From an uncultured Pseudomonadales bacterium (lineage in GTDB: Bacteria; Pseudomonadota; Gammaproteobacteria; Pseudomonadales; Azotimanducaceae), in NCBI GenBank assembly GCA_958296295.1, contig OY282460.1, positions 1,364,001 through 1,428,000 of the forward strand: a stretch of 64,000 nucleotides of DNA, read 5' to 3'. The position numbers and the translations under genes are program-made. Positions 27,083 to 37,065 of this stretch are shown piece after piece. Position 1 is the first letter of the stretch. Every line of letters starts with the position of its first letter. Below the pieces are notes generated by a model that had not been told where the DNA came from, made no database searches, and saw only the letters and a list, made by a program, of their open reading frames with translations.

Positions 27083-29839
27083 ATGTTCGCAACAACACGC
27101 CACGCGGGCGCCGGGTTCGCGTCGCGCTTGTGCGCTCTGGCAGCTTGCGCATTGGCCGGCGGCGTGGTCGCCCAAGACGCCGCGGAAGCGGACGACGACG
27201 AAGCGCGAGACGAGCGCGAGGTGATGGTCGTCACGGGCACGCGCCTGCGCGACGTCATCAGCGGCGTGCCCATCGCCGTGATCACCCGCGAAGACATGCT
27301 CCTGCGCGGCCTCGGCAGCGTTGAGGACCTGGTGCGGTCGCTGCCGCAGAACTTCAGCGACGTCAACGCCGCGGCCACGTTGGACAACTCCATGAACTCG
27401 GTGGACGCGATCGGCCAATCCGCCGTCGACTTGCGCAATCTGGGCGAAGGGGCCACGCTGGTGCTCGTCAACGGTCGGCGCTGGGTGCAGTCGTCGACGT
27501 TCGGCAATGGCACGGTGAACTTGAACGGCATACCCTTCAACGCCATCGAGCGCGTCGAGGTGCTGGCCGATGGCGCCTCGGCAATCTACGGCGCCGATGC
27601 CCAAGCCGGGGTCATCAACTTCATCCTGCGCGACGATTTCTCCGGCGCCGAGACGAGCCTGCGGCACGACTTCGGCGCCAACGAGGGCGACATCCTGAAG
27701 GTCGAGCAGACCGCCGGCGTCTCGTGGGAGGGAGGCGCCCTGTTGGCGTCGCTTGGCGTCGAGCGCAAGGACCCGGCCGATCGGCGAAAAGCGGGGTTGA
27801 CCTCCAACGACTTCCGCCCCCGTGGCGGCAGCGACGGACGCGGGAGGTTTTTCACGCAACCCGGCAACGTTGGCTACGGCTTCCCCGGTGCCTTCTTCCC
27901 CGCCATCCCCTTGGGCGCGCTGCCGGCCGGGGACGACGGCACGCAGGGCGTCGCCGGCCGTCTGTCGCCGGCCAACGTGGTGCCGCTGGACCTACCCGCC
28001 TTGGCGGGCGATCTGAATGGCGGCACGGCCGTGAGCGAAAACCTAACGGGCTACCTCTCGGCCAGACAGCAATTCCGCGACGGCAGGCTCACCGTCTTCG
28101 GCGAACTCGCCTACGCGAAGAGCGAATCCGAAACGACGGGCACGCCGATCGGAGGCGTGTACACCGTTCCGTCGACAAATCCCTACAACGACCTGCCGCC
28201 GCGGCCGCCGTTCGTGGTGAATGTCGGCTACATCTTCGTCGCGGAAACAGCCGCCGGGCTGATTCCGCCGCGCTCCAACGAAGGCGGCCAAACCAACCTG
28301 ACGCTCACCGCGGGCTTGTCCACCGAGTTGCCGTTCTCCGACTGGACCGCGGAGTTGTCCGTCTCCCATGCCGAAGAGGACGCCTATTTCGGCTTCGTCG
28401 CCGCCAACAACAGTTTGTTGCGGGAACGTCTGGCCGGCGTGGACGCGGACGGCAACCCTCTGCCGCAAGAGATGATCATCAATCCCTTCGGCGACGGAAC
28501 CGCCCAGAGCCCGGCAGCTTTGGAGGGCATCATCGGTTTGGTCACCGACGCCGGGCCAGCCTCCGCCAACACCAACACGAGCGTCCAGCGCGACTACCTC
28601 GCCAGCGCCAGCGGCCGCTTTTTCGACTTGCCCGGCGGCGCGTCGCAACTGGCGATTGGCGGCGAGATCCGCATCGAGACGCTCGACTACAGCTCCGACC
28701 AATCTCGCGGCACCCTCTTCGTGGTCACGAAGCCGGAGCGAACGGCGAGATCGGTGTTCGCCGAGTGGAGTCTGCCGCTGGTTTCGGAGCGCAACGCGTT
28801 GCCGGGGCTGCGCGAGCTCGGCTTCAAGGTGGCCTTGCGCTACGACGACTACACGTTCGACGGACCCTTCGACGGCAGCGACGCGCCTTGGCGGGAGAAG
28901 AACTTCAGCAATACGTCCCCGAAGTTGGACGCCGTTTGGCGACCGTTCGAAGGATTCAAAGTGCGCGCTTCTTGGGGAGAGTCGTTCGTGCCTCCGCAAA
29001 GCAGCCGGCTCTTCGGCCAAGAGTCCGGCCCCTTCAACTTTGTCGCCGTCATCGACCCGGAGAACCCCGGTGCCGGATTGCAATTTCCCAACGCTTATTT
29101 CACCGGCAACCCCGACCTCGTCCCGGAACTCTCGCGCAACCTTTCCGCTGGCTTCGACTGGACGCCAGGCGGCGTCTTGGACGGATTCGCTCTCCAGGTG
29201 ACATTCACCGACATCGACATTCGCGACCGCATCGGCTCGATCACCGGCATCGCGTTTTCAACACCGGAACAGCTCTTTGATCTCCCCGGCGTAGTGGAAC
29301 GTGGGCCCGAGGGCGGCATCGTGCGGCTGAATCTCAAATCCCTCAACATCGCCACCCGCCAGAGCCGCTCCCTGGACACCGCCGCAAGCTACGCTTTCGA
29401 CACCGCCGTGGGCATCTTCAAGGTGGGCGTGGAAGGCACGTATACGGACTTTCTCCGCCAAGTGGCGGTGCCAGGCGGCGCTCCAACATACCAACACGGC
29501 ACGGCTGCCGGGCCCGAACGGGTGAAAGCCAAGGCGTTCTTGGATGTCAAACGCGACGCGCTCGGTCTACGCCTGCAGGCCAACTACTCGGCCGGCTACG
29601 ACAACACCACCTCCCGGGCGCAGGTGATGGTGGACAGCTACACGACCGTGGACCTCACCGGCAGCTACGCGTTCGGCGAATCCGGCTGGAGGTTCAACGC
29701 CGGCGCTCGCAATCTGCTCAACGCCGACTTTCCGTTCTACGACGGCTTCGGCACGCCTTGGGATCCGCGCCGTGTGGATCTGCGCGGACGCATCTTGCAT
29801 TTGCAGGTGACGAAAGCCTACCGCCTCGGTCCCAAATGA
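27083..29839 (+). CDS. TonB-dependent outer-membrane receptor
   Basis: A 918-residue outer-membrane transporter. A signal peptide (LCALAACALAGGVVAQ) is followed by an acidic linker and REVMVVTGTRLRD, the TonB-box region. The plug shows ITREDMLLRGLGSVEDLVRSLPQ, LVLVNGRRWVQSS and IERVEVLADGASAIYG. A beta-barrel occupies the remainder, with KLDAVWRPFEGFKVRASWGESF and FNAGARNLLNADFP near the end. The type is that of large receptors for carbohydrate, peptide or other bulky ligands rather than a classical siderophore receptor; the ligand is not deducible. GAGGG eight bases before ATG 27083 supports this start. The C-terminus lacks the usual final Phe. Confidence 0.93.
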   Translation: MFATTRHAGAGFASRLCALAACALAGGVVAQDAAEADDDEARDEREVMVVTGTRLRDVISGVPIAVITREDMLLRGLGSVEDLVRSLPQNFSDVNAAATLDNSMNSVDAIGQSAVDLRNLGEGATLVLVNGRRWVQSSTFGNGTVNLNGIPFNAIERVEVLADGASAIYGADAQAGVINFILRDDFSGAETSLRHDFGANEGDILKVEQTAGVSWEGGALLASLGVERKDPADRRKAGLTSNDFRPRGGSDGRGRFFTQPGNVGYGFPGAFFPAIPLGALPAGDDGTQGVAGRLSPANVVPLDLPALAGDLNGGTAVSENLTGYLSARQQFRDGRLTVFGELAYAKSESETTGTPIGGVYTVPSTNPYNDLPPRPPFVVNVGYIFVAETAAGLIPPRSNEGGQTNLTLTAGLSTELPFSDWTAELSVSHAEEDAYFGFVAANNSLLRERLAGVDADGNPLPQEMIINPFGDGTAQSPAALEGIIGLVTDAGPASANTNTSVQRDYLASASGRFFDLPGGASQLAIGGEIRIETLDYSSDQSRGTLFVVTKPERTARSVFAEWSLPLVSERNALPGLRELGFKVALRYDDYTFDGPFDGSDAPWREKNFSNTSPKLDAVWRPFEGFKVRASWGESFVPPQSSRLFGQESGPFNFVAVIDPENPGAGLQFPNAYFTGNPDLVPELSRNLSAGFDWTPGGVLDGFALQVTFTDIDIRDRIGSITGIAFSTPEQLFDLPGVVERGPEGGIVRLNLKSLNIATRQSRSLDTAASYAFDTAVGIFKVGVEGTYTDFLRQVAVPGGAPTYQHGTAAGPERVKAKAFLDVKRDALGLRLQANYSAGYDNTTSRAQVMVDSYTTVDLTGSYAFGESGWRFNAGARNLLNADFPFYDGFGTPWDPRRVDLRGRILHLQVTKAYRLGPK

Positions 29840-31176
29840 TGCGGATGACGCGGCATAGGCGCTCGGCGATCCTCCCCCGCCTCCGGACGCGGCTGGCGGC
29901 CTCGGTCGCCTTGTTCGCCGCGGCGACGGCGCCGGCGGCCGGCATCGACTTTTTCCAAGGCCACTGGCGCGACGCCTTCGAGGCCGCCGAGCGCGGCCGC
30001 AAGGCGGTGTTCGTGGATGTCTACACGCAGTGGTGCGGGCCGTGCAAGCTCATGGATGCCAACGTCTATCCCGATGCCGCCGCCGGGGCGTATTTCAACG
30101 CGCGTTTCGTGAACGTCAAGCTCGATGCGGAGGACGAGGCGATAGACGGCCCGGCGTTCGCCAAGCGCTACGACATCGGCGGCTATCCGACGTTGCTGTT
30201 CCTGCGCCCGGACGGCACGGAAATCGGCCGCGGCGTCGCCGGCCTCGGCGTCGAGCAATTGTTGCGGCTGGCTGCCGAGCTCACGGGCGAGGCGGATAGC
30301 GACTTCGCCGCACTGCTCGCCAAGTACGACGCCGGCGAGCGCGGCTTGGCCCTCGTTCGAGCACTGTTGCGCGCCGGACAGCTCGAAGGCGCGCGGGCAT
30401 TCACGGATTTCGATGCCCGTGTGGCGTACCGCGACCGCATGACGCCGGTGTTCGACCACTACTTCGCTGCCAGCGACAAGCCGTCGCTCGTCAACGCGTT
30501 GGATTTCGAGATCATCACGAGCTACAGCTACGAGGACAAAGCGCTGCGGGGAGCGCCGGCAGTGGAGTTCGTGATCTCGAACTACGACGCTTTCGCCCGG
30601 GTCGTTCCCGAGAACGCTCTCGCCGCCTTCGTGCTCGAGGCGAACTACTACGCGACATCCGCCTTGGCGCGCAAGGGCGACGACGCTTGGCGCAGGCAAC
30701 TGGCCGAGTTGGACGGCCGGCTGGAACGGGCCGCCGCGTTAACCCGCGCCAACGAGCCGGACAGCCCGCTGCTGCGCGCTTGGCAAGAGCGGGCCTTCGC
30801 GCCGGATTACCTTGCGGCGAAGAAGGATTGGGACGCCCTCGAACGCCACTACGAAGCGCTTTTGGCGGGCGAGAGCGTGGAAGCTCGCACCTATTTCATG
30901 GCAGCGGGCCACTTGGCGAACGCGGAAGAAGACCGCTACAAGCGCTCGGCCTTGCGCTACGCCGCCGCCGGGCACCAACTGGCGCCGGCCGATGCCTTCG
31001 GCGCGCTGACCTATGGCGACCTGCTCGCCGAGTTCGGCGAAAGCGACAAGGCGGCAGAGCTGCTGGCCGCCGCTTTGCCGGCTGTCGACAACGACAACAT
31101 CCGCCAGATGCTCGAGACGCGGCTTGCCGAATTGCAGGCGGCCAACCAGACGTCCACGCAACATGACCTACCGTGA
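29836..31176 (+). CDS. Exported thioredoxin-domain protein with C-terminal helical repeats
   Basis: A 446-residue protein. The N-terminus is a signal peptide (LAASVALFAAATAPAAG). A thioredoxin domain follows with KAVFVDVYTQWCGPCKLMD, so the redox pair is Cys 67 and Cys 70, and IGGYPTLLFLRPDG carries the cis-Pro. The remaining 300 residues are alpha-helical and TPR-like (AALRYAAAGHQLAPADAFG region), suggesting protein binding. The start overlaps the receptor stop (AAATGATG), so the two are translationally coupled; a periplasmic partner or disulfide helper for the receptor system is plausible but unproven. Confidence 0.82.
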   Translation: MMRMTRHRRSAILPRLRTRLAASVALFAAATAPAAGIDFFQGHWRDAFEAAERGRKAVFVDVYTQWCGPCKLMDANVYPDAAAGAYFNARFVNVKLDAEDEAIDGPAFAKRYDIGGYPTLLFLRPDGTEIGRGVAGLGVEQLLRLAAELTGEADSDFAALLAKYDAGERGLALVRALLRAGQLEGARAFTDFDARVAYRDRMTPVFDHYFAASDKPSLVNALDFEIITSYSYEDKALRGAPAVEFVISNYDAFARVVPENALAAFVLEANYYATSALARKGDDAWRRQLAELDGRLERAAALTRANEPDSPLLRAWQERAFAPDYLAAKKDWDALERHYEALLAGESVEARTYFMAAGHLANAEEDRYKRSALRYAAAGHQLAPADAFGALTYGDLLAEFGESDKAAELLAAALPAVDNDNIRQMLETRLAELQAANQTSTQHDLP

Positions 31177-31294
31177 GTGCCAAGGGGCTCCTACCACGGC
31201 GCGCTGGCCAATCCTTGACGCCAGACAGCCTGCACTGCGCTAGGCCAGCGCGACGGCGTCAAGGCGATGCCGAGAGACGAAGCGGCGGTGCCTG

Positions 31295-34200
31295 CTAGCC
31301 TTGCGGCGACGAGGACAGATTGGTGAGATTGCCAGTGGGGCTGACCAGAGTGTTGAGCACGCGCACCGGCTGATCGGATGTGACCACCAGCCGCCACTTG
31401 CCTGCGCCGTCGCCCAATCGCCCCGTCATGTCGCGGTGCCCCGCCTCCAAGTGCTGCGCCTCGATGATGCGCGCGCGGCCCGCCGGCACAGTGAAGGCGA
31501 CCTCCCCGAGCGGGCCTGGCTGGCCGAGATCGTCGACGCCGGCGATGGTGATTGCCGCAGCGCGAGGGGTGGGATTGACGATGCGCAGCCGGCTGCGCTG
31601 GTTCCGGTTGCTCGCCGGATTGAATATGGGCACCACATGCCGTCGCCCGTTTTCGCCGGTGCCGCGCACGACGTCGTGCATGCTCGTGAGGAACCCGTCG
31701 TTGGCGCGCGCATACGCCAGCGGACCAACGACTTCCAAGTCCGTTCGCACCTCCAAGCGCCAGTCGCCAACGCCGTCTCCGACGCTGCCGGACATGCCCT
31801 TGGCGGCGTTGCCGTCTTCCAAATCGTCCGAGTTGAAGTGAACCGTCGCGCCCGCGGCCAAGGCGATGGTCACCGGCCCGTAGCGTTGGCCGTTGTCGTC
31901 GACCGCGTGAATCTCCACCGTGCCGCTTCGCGTCGAGTAGTTGCCGATCCGCACGAAACCTTGCCGCAGCGGATCGTCGGCCGCGACGAAATAGGGCACT
32001 TCGCACGGCGCCGGCGCGCAGCTGCGGGCGCCGGGCGCGATGCTGGGCGCAAGATGCCGCGTGGAGAGATTGGTCAAGTTCCCGGTTGCCGCGCCGGTGT
32101 CCTCGGCGGATGGCGTTTCCATGAGATTCATAACGCCCAGCGGTTGGCTTGAGCTTACCGCGAGTTCCCACTTGCCAGCGCCATCGCCCAAACTGCCCTG
32201 CAAATCGTCGGCGCCGGCTTCCAGTTCTTGCGCGGTGAGGGTACGCGCCGCGCCGGCGGCCAGCGAAAATCGAACGCGGCCGCCCGGGGCAGCCAGGCCG
32301 CGATCGTCCAAGGCCGAGATGATCACCGCGGCGGTCTCGTCCTCCAGGTTGAACAGGCGCAGTTTGCTCACCTGCCGGCGGTTGCTGGCGGGATTGAAGA
32401 TTGGCACCACGTAGATGTTGGCGGCCTCGGCGCTCCCCACTTGGCGACCCACCACGTCGTGCATGTTGGTGAGGAATCCCTGGCCGGTGCGCACATACGA
32501 AAGCACGTTGAGGTCGAGATCGGTGTCTAGTCGCAAACGCCAGTCGCCGGTTCCGTCGCCCACGCCGACGGCGATGCCCTTGGCGGAGTTGCCGTCCTCG
32601 AGGTCGTTGGAGTTGAAGTGGACGGTTTGGCCCGCTTGCACAGAGAGCGTGAAGGAACCGACGGCTGTGCCGGCATCGTCGATGGCTTGGATGTGCACCG
32701 TGCCGGAACGGGCCGAACGGTTGATCAAGCGCGCGAAGCCCTGCCGCGCACTGGCGGCCTGCGCTGCCAGAAACCAGGGGATCGAAAGCGCATCACGCGT
32801 GTGGGACGCGCGTAGCGTATATGCGCCGTTGGCCGTTCCGTAGCCGCGCACGCGTATGAAATAGACGCCCGGCGCCACCTGGCGCTCGATGCGGAAGTTG
32901 CGCCGGCTGCCGCCGTCGTCGTCATGGGCGAGCGTTCCGCCAAGCGCGTCCTCCAAGGTGCCGAGCGTGTCCGTGTCGCCTTCGCTTTCCGCCACAAGGG
33001 TGCCGGGCGAAGGCACGTTGATGCGCCAATAGTCCACATCGCCGGCTGGCCCGATGGTACTGTTCTGCGCTTCGTCGATGCCCAGCGCGGCAGCAGCGCC
33101 TCTCGTATCGCCAACGTCCGCGCCTTGGTGGAGATCCACATGCAGCGCGTAGTCGCCCGTTGCGTCTCCTAAGCCGCTCACGCGTACGAAGTAGGTGCCT
33201 GGTTCGAGGTGGCTCGCGATGCGGAAGTTGTCGTTCGCGCCGCGATCGTCGTCTGTCGATGCACGGCCCATGCCGTCTTCCAGCGAGCCGAACGTGTCGA
33301 TGCTGCCGGTCGTTTCCACCACGACGCTGGCGGCGGACGCCGCCTCGAAGCGCCATGTGTCCACGTCGCCGGCCTCGTCAACGGCGCCGGTGCCGCGGCC
33401 GTCCGCGCCCACCTCGAACACGTCCGCATCGGCCAGCGGCGCATGGGTTGCAAGCACGGTGTAGGCGCCGGTGGCTTCGGCGAAAGCGCCAACGCGGGCG
33501 TAGTAGGCGCCCGGCACCAAGACGCGCGAGATGTGGAAGTTCGCGCCCTCGCCGCTGTCGTCGTTCGTCGCGACTCGCTGGCCGGACGCAATGTGCAGCG
33601 CGCCGATGGTGTCGGTGGATCCAGTGGTCGCCAAGGTCGAGACGCCCAGGGATGTCACGTCGAAGCGCCAGTAGTCGCCTTCGGTGGGGTTGACGATTTC
33701 TCCGGCGCTGCCGCTGGCCGCCACCGCCTGCACATCGGCGAGAGGCGTGTGGCTCGCTTGCAGCGTGTACAAACCCACCGCGTCGCCGTGGCCGCGCACA
33801 TCGAGAACGTAGTCGCCCGGCGCAAGGAATCTCTCGATGCGGAAGTTGGTGCCGAGGCCGCTGTCGTCGTCGCTTCCGAGCAACTCGCCGGATGCGTCTT
33901 CCAACCTGCCCACCGTGTCGACGCCGCCACCCGTGGCGAGCGCGACGATCCCGTTCGTTTCCACCTCCAGTCGCCAGCGATCGACCTCGCCGGGTGCGCT
34001 GATGACCTCGACCGCATAGGCATTCGCCGACAGCGCCGGCAAGGTGTCTATGGAAGCCGGCGTGTGGTCGACATGCAGCACGTAATCTCCGAAGCTGGTC
34101 TCGGCAGCGGCCACACGGATGAAGTACGTGCCGGCGTCCACGTCTCGTTCAATGCGGAAGTTCAGTCCCGTCCCGTCGTCGTCGTTGGTTGCGAGCGTGA

Positions 34201-35884
34201 GCCCGCGTTCGTTCTCGAGCGCGCCGACCGTGTCCGCATTGCCCGTCGTTTCCGCGCTCAGCGTCCCCTGCGAAGGGATGGCGACCCGCCAATAGTCCAC
34301 ATCACCCACCTCGTCCACCGCGCCGGCCACTGTGTCGCCGGGGCTGATCGAGGCCGCCGTGAAGGGCAGATCGTGTTCGCCGTCGCCGCAACCGCCGTTT
34401 GGATCGAGCGTCGAGCAAACGCGCGGGAAGAAATCCGCGAACGGCCCGTAAAAATCGCGGTAGTCCGCGCTGCCGCAATTGTCGCCGTGGCTCAAGGCGC
34501 CGATCACAAAGCCGTCGCGGAAGATGGCGGAACCGCTGCTGCCGCCTTCCGTCACCCCTTCGTCCCAAGTCAGCACAAGCGCGCCCTCAACGCCTTGGGA
34601 GTCGTTCTTGCCGAGCACGGCGCCTGCCGAATACTTCTTCACTTCGCCGGCCGGGTGGTGGATGGCCACCACCGCTTCGCCATCCCCCACGTCCGTCGCA
34701 TCCCAACCGGCGAAATAGACGTTCGCCGGCAGCCGCTGCCGGATTTTCAGCAGAGTGGAGTCTTGTCGAGGGCTGGTCGCCAACAGTTCGGCGCCACCGG
34801 CCGTGCTCGCCGCGCGTACGTCCACCGACTCGCCGCCGCAGCTCTCTCGCTGGTAGAACCAAGTGGCCTGCACGGTGCGCGCCACCTTGGCGGTGGCTAC
34901 GCAATGGTTCGCCGTGAGGAAGTAGGGGATGAAGGTCTCTGGATCGCCATCGTTCAACAGCGTGCCGGAACAGAGCGCGGAGCCGCCCTCGTCCTCGTAT
35001 TCGATCAGCGCCACCGCGTTTTCCAATCCAGCCGGAAACTCGCCGACGCGGCATTGGACGTCGACATGGAGATCGGGACAGTCCAGCGCCTTGTGGCGCA
35101 CAGACCGCGCGTCGAGGAACCGATGAGCGACTTTCTCCACCCTGAACGAAGAAGCGCGCACCGCGGCACGGGACGGCAGGGTGATCTCGATGCCGATGAC
35201 GTCTCCATCCACCGATGGCGACCAGAGCATCTCCGGTTCGGGCGCGGCGCGGGCTTTCTCCGCGGCGCGGGCTTTCCCGCTCGCGGCCTTGCGCCGGCCT
35301 TCTTGGCCGTCGTCTTCGCCATTGCCGGCGTGGGCCTCGGCGCTGCCGTTCGGGAAGTGGAAATCCGCCGCGGTGACTACCGCGTGCGGTTCGCCCACGC
35401 CGCCCGGATGGAAGAAACGAATCTCCGCGCCTTCGGGCAAGCGAGCGCGCACACCCACGCGGACAGATGTGGCTTGTTGGGACGAAACCAGCAACGCGGC
35501 GGCCACGGCGCCATCGTCCAATGGCCGCCAGTCCAAGCGCGGCAGCAGGTCGCCTTGGAACGCCTTTGGCACGTCTCGATGGAACCCGATACGCAGCGGC
35601 CCGCGTCTCTTTGGATTCGGTGGTCGTGTCGCAACAGCCGGCAAGTCGATGCGATAACGCACGCCTGCGCTATGGTCCAGACGAGTGTGGCTGGATGGCC
35701 GCTCTTGGGCTTCAACGGCGGGCAGGGCCGCGCCGGCGATGCGGTTCTCGCGTGAGGACGCGGGCACCGCGATCAACAACGCGGCTACTAGCACTTGGCT
35801 CAACCACCCGCGATGGCGACTGGGTGGCGAAAGTGTCGCAAAAGCGGCCAATTTGCCCGTTCCTATTGACGTGCCGACAAGCAT
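31295..35884 (-). CDS. Giant secreted trypsin-like serine protease with PPC-like domains and a four-fold C-terminal module
   Basis: A 1529-residue protein. Residues ~26-46 form a signal/anchor helix and a long pro-region follows. The protease domain (about 290-500) has a complete triad: His ~327 in FLTANHCVA, Asp ~375 in RQDSTLLKI, Ser ~450 in GGSSGSAIF, as in lysyl-endopeptidase-like S1 enzymes. Residues ~512-1030 hold five ~105-residue PPC-like beta domains, each with a DVDYWR-type strand, an Asp-rich NDDDGTGLNF-type loop (possible calcium site) and GTYFIRV. Residues ~1034-1529 are four repeats of a ~115-residue domain that also ends the LRR protein at 50275-53556. It converges on the thioredoxin gene. 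The exact start is uncertain. Confidence 0.88.
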   Translation of the reverse strand: MLVGTSIGTGKLAAFATLSPPSRHRGWLSQVLVAALLIAVPASSRENRIAGAALPAVEAQERPSSHTRLDHSAGVRYRIDLPAVATRPPNPKRRGPLRIGFHRDVPKAFQGDLLPRLDWRPLDDGAVAAALLVSSQQATSVRVGVRARLPEGAEIRFFHPGGVGEPHAVVTAADFHFPNGSAEAHAGNGEDDGQEGRRKAASGKARAAEKARAAPEPEMLWSPSVDGDVIGIEITLPSRAAVRASSFRVEKVAHRFLDARSVRHKALDCPDLHVDVQCRVGEFPAGLENAVALIEYEDEGGSALCSGTLLNDGDPETFIPYFLTANHCVATAKVARTVQATWFYQRESCGGESVDVRAASTAGGAELLATSPRQDSTLLKIRQRLPANVYFAGWDATDVGDGEAVVAIHHPAGEVKKYSAGAVLGKNDSQGVEGALVLTWDEGVTEGGSSGSAIFRDGFVIGALSHGDNCGSADYRDFYGPFADFFPRVCSTLDPNGGCGDGEHDLPFTAASISPGDTVAGAVDEVGDVDYWRVAIPSQGTLSAETTGNADTVGALENERGLTLATNDDDGTGLNFRIERDVDAGTYFIRVAAAETSFGDYVLHVDHTPASIDTLPALSANAYAVEVISAPGEVDRWRLEVETNGIVALATGGGVDTVGRLEDASGELLGSDDDSGLGTNFRIERFLAPGDYVLDVRGHGDAVGLYTLQASHTPLADVQAVAASGSAGEIVNPTEGDYWRFDVTSLGVSTLATTGSTDTIGALHIASGQRVATNDDSGEGANFHISRVLVPGAYYARVGAFAEATGAYTVLATHAPLADADVFEVGADGRGTGAVDEAGDVDTWRFEAASAASVVVETTGSIDTFGSLEDGMGRASTDDDRGANDNFRIASHLEPGTYFVRVSGLGDATGDYALHVDLHQGADVGDTRGAAAALGIDEAQNSTIGPAGDVDYWRINVPSPGTLVAESEGDTDTLGTLEDALGGTLAHDDDGGSRRNFRIERQVAPGVYFIRVRGYGTANGAYTLRASHTRDALSIPWFLAAQAASARQGFARLINRSARSGTVHIQAIDDAGTAVGSFTLSVQAGQTVHFNSNDLEDGNSAKGIAVGVGDGTGDWRLRLDTDLDLNVLSYVRTGQGFLTNMHDVVGRQVGSAEAANIYVVPIFNPASNRRQVSKLRLFNLEDETAAVIISALDDRGLAAPGGRVRFSLAAGAARTLTAQELEAGADDLQGSLGDGAGKWELAVSSSQPLGVMNLMETPSAEDTGAATGNLTNLSTRHLAPSIAPGARSCAPAPCEVPYFVAADDPLRQGFVRIGNYSTRSGTVEIHAVDDNGQRYGPVTIALAAGATVHFNSDDLEDGNAAKGMSGSVGDGVGDWRLEVRTDLEVVGPLAYARANDGFLTSMHDVVRGTGENGRRHVVPIFNPASNRNQRSRLRIVNPTPRAAAITIAGVDDLGQPGPLGEVAFTVPAGRARIIEAQHLEAGHRDMTGRLGDGAGKWRLVVTSDQPVRVLNTLVSPTGNLTNLSSSPQG

Positions 35885-36098
35885 GCAAGCCTACACGAGA
35901 CGGGCGCGGCGACGTGCGACATTTTGGCTTGGTACTGTCTCCAGACAGTACCTTTGGTTTTGGTGCGCGAGCCGTCAAGCGGCCATTACCGCTGGTTTGT
36001 GAGCAACGTCGCACACCCAGGGCCGGCGAGGCCTGGCATCAAGGGCGAATTTGATCGGAGCGGGCGAACCCGAATTGGTAGACTTCCCGCAGGGTATG

Positions 36099-36128
36099 GG
36101 CCGCGTGAGGCCGCGTGAGGCCGCGTGA
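36099..36128. repeat. Three tandem copies of a 10-bp unit
   Basis: GGCCGCGTGA occurs three times in a row immediately upstream of the alpha/beta hydrolase gene. It may be a regulator site array or simple slippage; the surrounding 270 bases otherwise hold no recognised gene. Confidence 0.8.
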
Positions 36129-36153
36129 AACCATTGAACCGGGTGGAGTTTGG

Positions 36154-37065
36154 ATGAGCGAGCCGCAGGGCGCGGGGCAGGTGCCGCAGGCCGCAAACAG
36201 CACCGCCTTGAAAGGCGGGCCCACCTCTCACATCTACTTCTCGCAGCGTCTGCGGCTGCACTATGTGGACTGGGGCAACGACGGCGCGCCGCCCATGCTG
36301 TTGGTGCATGGCGGCCGGGACCACTGCCGCAATTGGGACTGGGTGGCGCACGAACTCAAGGAGCGCTACCACATCATCGCGCCTGATCTGCGCGGCCACG
36401 GCGACTCGCAATGGTTGGTCGGCGGCGCCTACTCCACCATCGACTACGTCTACGACATCGCTCAGCTCGTGCGCCAGGCGCGCATGGAGAAAATGGTGGT
36501 CATCGGCCATTCGATGGGCGGCTCGGTGGCGCTGGCTTACGCCGGCCTCTACCCGGACAAGGTGCGCATGCTGGTGTCCATCGAGGGCATGGGGCCCTCG
36601 TCGTCGGTTGCCGACGACTCCACCCCCGGCCACGACAGACTGCTCGCTTGGATGGACAATCTGCGCCAGCTGTCCGGGCGCATGCCCAAGCGCTATCCGA
36701 CCTTGGAAGACGCCTTCGAGCGGATGCAGCAGGCCAATCCGCACCTCACCTGGGCGCAGGCGCGCCACCTCACCATCCACGGCAGCAACCAGAACGAGGA
36801 CGGCACGTACAGCTGGAAGTTCGACAATTACATGCGGGCTTGGTCGCCGGTCGGCCTGTCCCCCGGCCAGACCTTCGGGCTTTACCGGCGGATCGCCTGT
36901 CCCGTGCTGCTCGTCCACGGCACGGAATCCTGGGCGTCGGCCCCGCAAGACAACGGCCTTCGGAACGCCCGGTCGGTCGCGGTGGACAACGCCGGCCACT
37001 GGGTGCATCACGACCAGCTGGAGCGCTTCCTGGCGATCTTGGACGACTTCCTGGCCGATGACTGA
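36154..37065 (+). CDS. Alpha/beta hydrolase
   Basis: A 303-residue alpha/beta hydrolase. The oxyanion segment is LLVHGGRDHCRNWDW, the nucleophile elbow GHSMGGSVALAYAG carries Ser 120, and the catalytic His is in VDNAGHWVHHDQ near residue 282. APDLRGHGDSQW is typical of the esterase/haloperoxidase-like group. ATG 36154 has GGAG five bases upstream. No signal peptide. The substrate is unknown. Its stop overlaps the start of the next gene by eight bases, so the pair is cotranscribed. Confidence 0.9.
   Translation: MSEPQGAGQVPQAANSTALKGGPTSHIYFSQRLRLHYVDWGNDGAPPMLLVHGGRDHCRNWDWVAHELKERYHIIAPDLRGHGDSQWLVGGAYSTIDYVYDIAQLVRQARMEKMVVIGHSMGGSVALAYAGLYPDKVRMLVSIEGMGPSSSVADDSTPGHDRLLAWMDNLRQLSGRMPKRYPTLEDAFERMQQANPHLTWAQARHLTIHGSNQNEDGTYSWKFDNYMRAWSPVGLSPGQTFGLYRRIACPVLLVHGTESWASAPQDNGLRNARSVAVDNAGHWVHHDQLERFLAILDDFLADD

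Noticed and set aside
29758..29835. Earlier start of the thioredoxin-TPR protein inside the receptor gene
   Set aside because: Would remove the clean signal peptide from the N-terminus; ATG at the receptor stop is better placed.
36061..36100. Fragment resembling the D-arm of tRNA-Leu (GAATTGGTAGAC)
   Set aside because: No acceptor stem, anticodon arm or T-arm (GGTTCGA) around it; isolated 12-base similarity.
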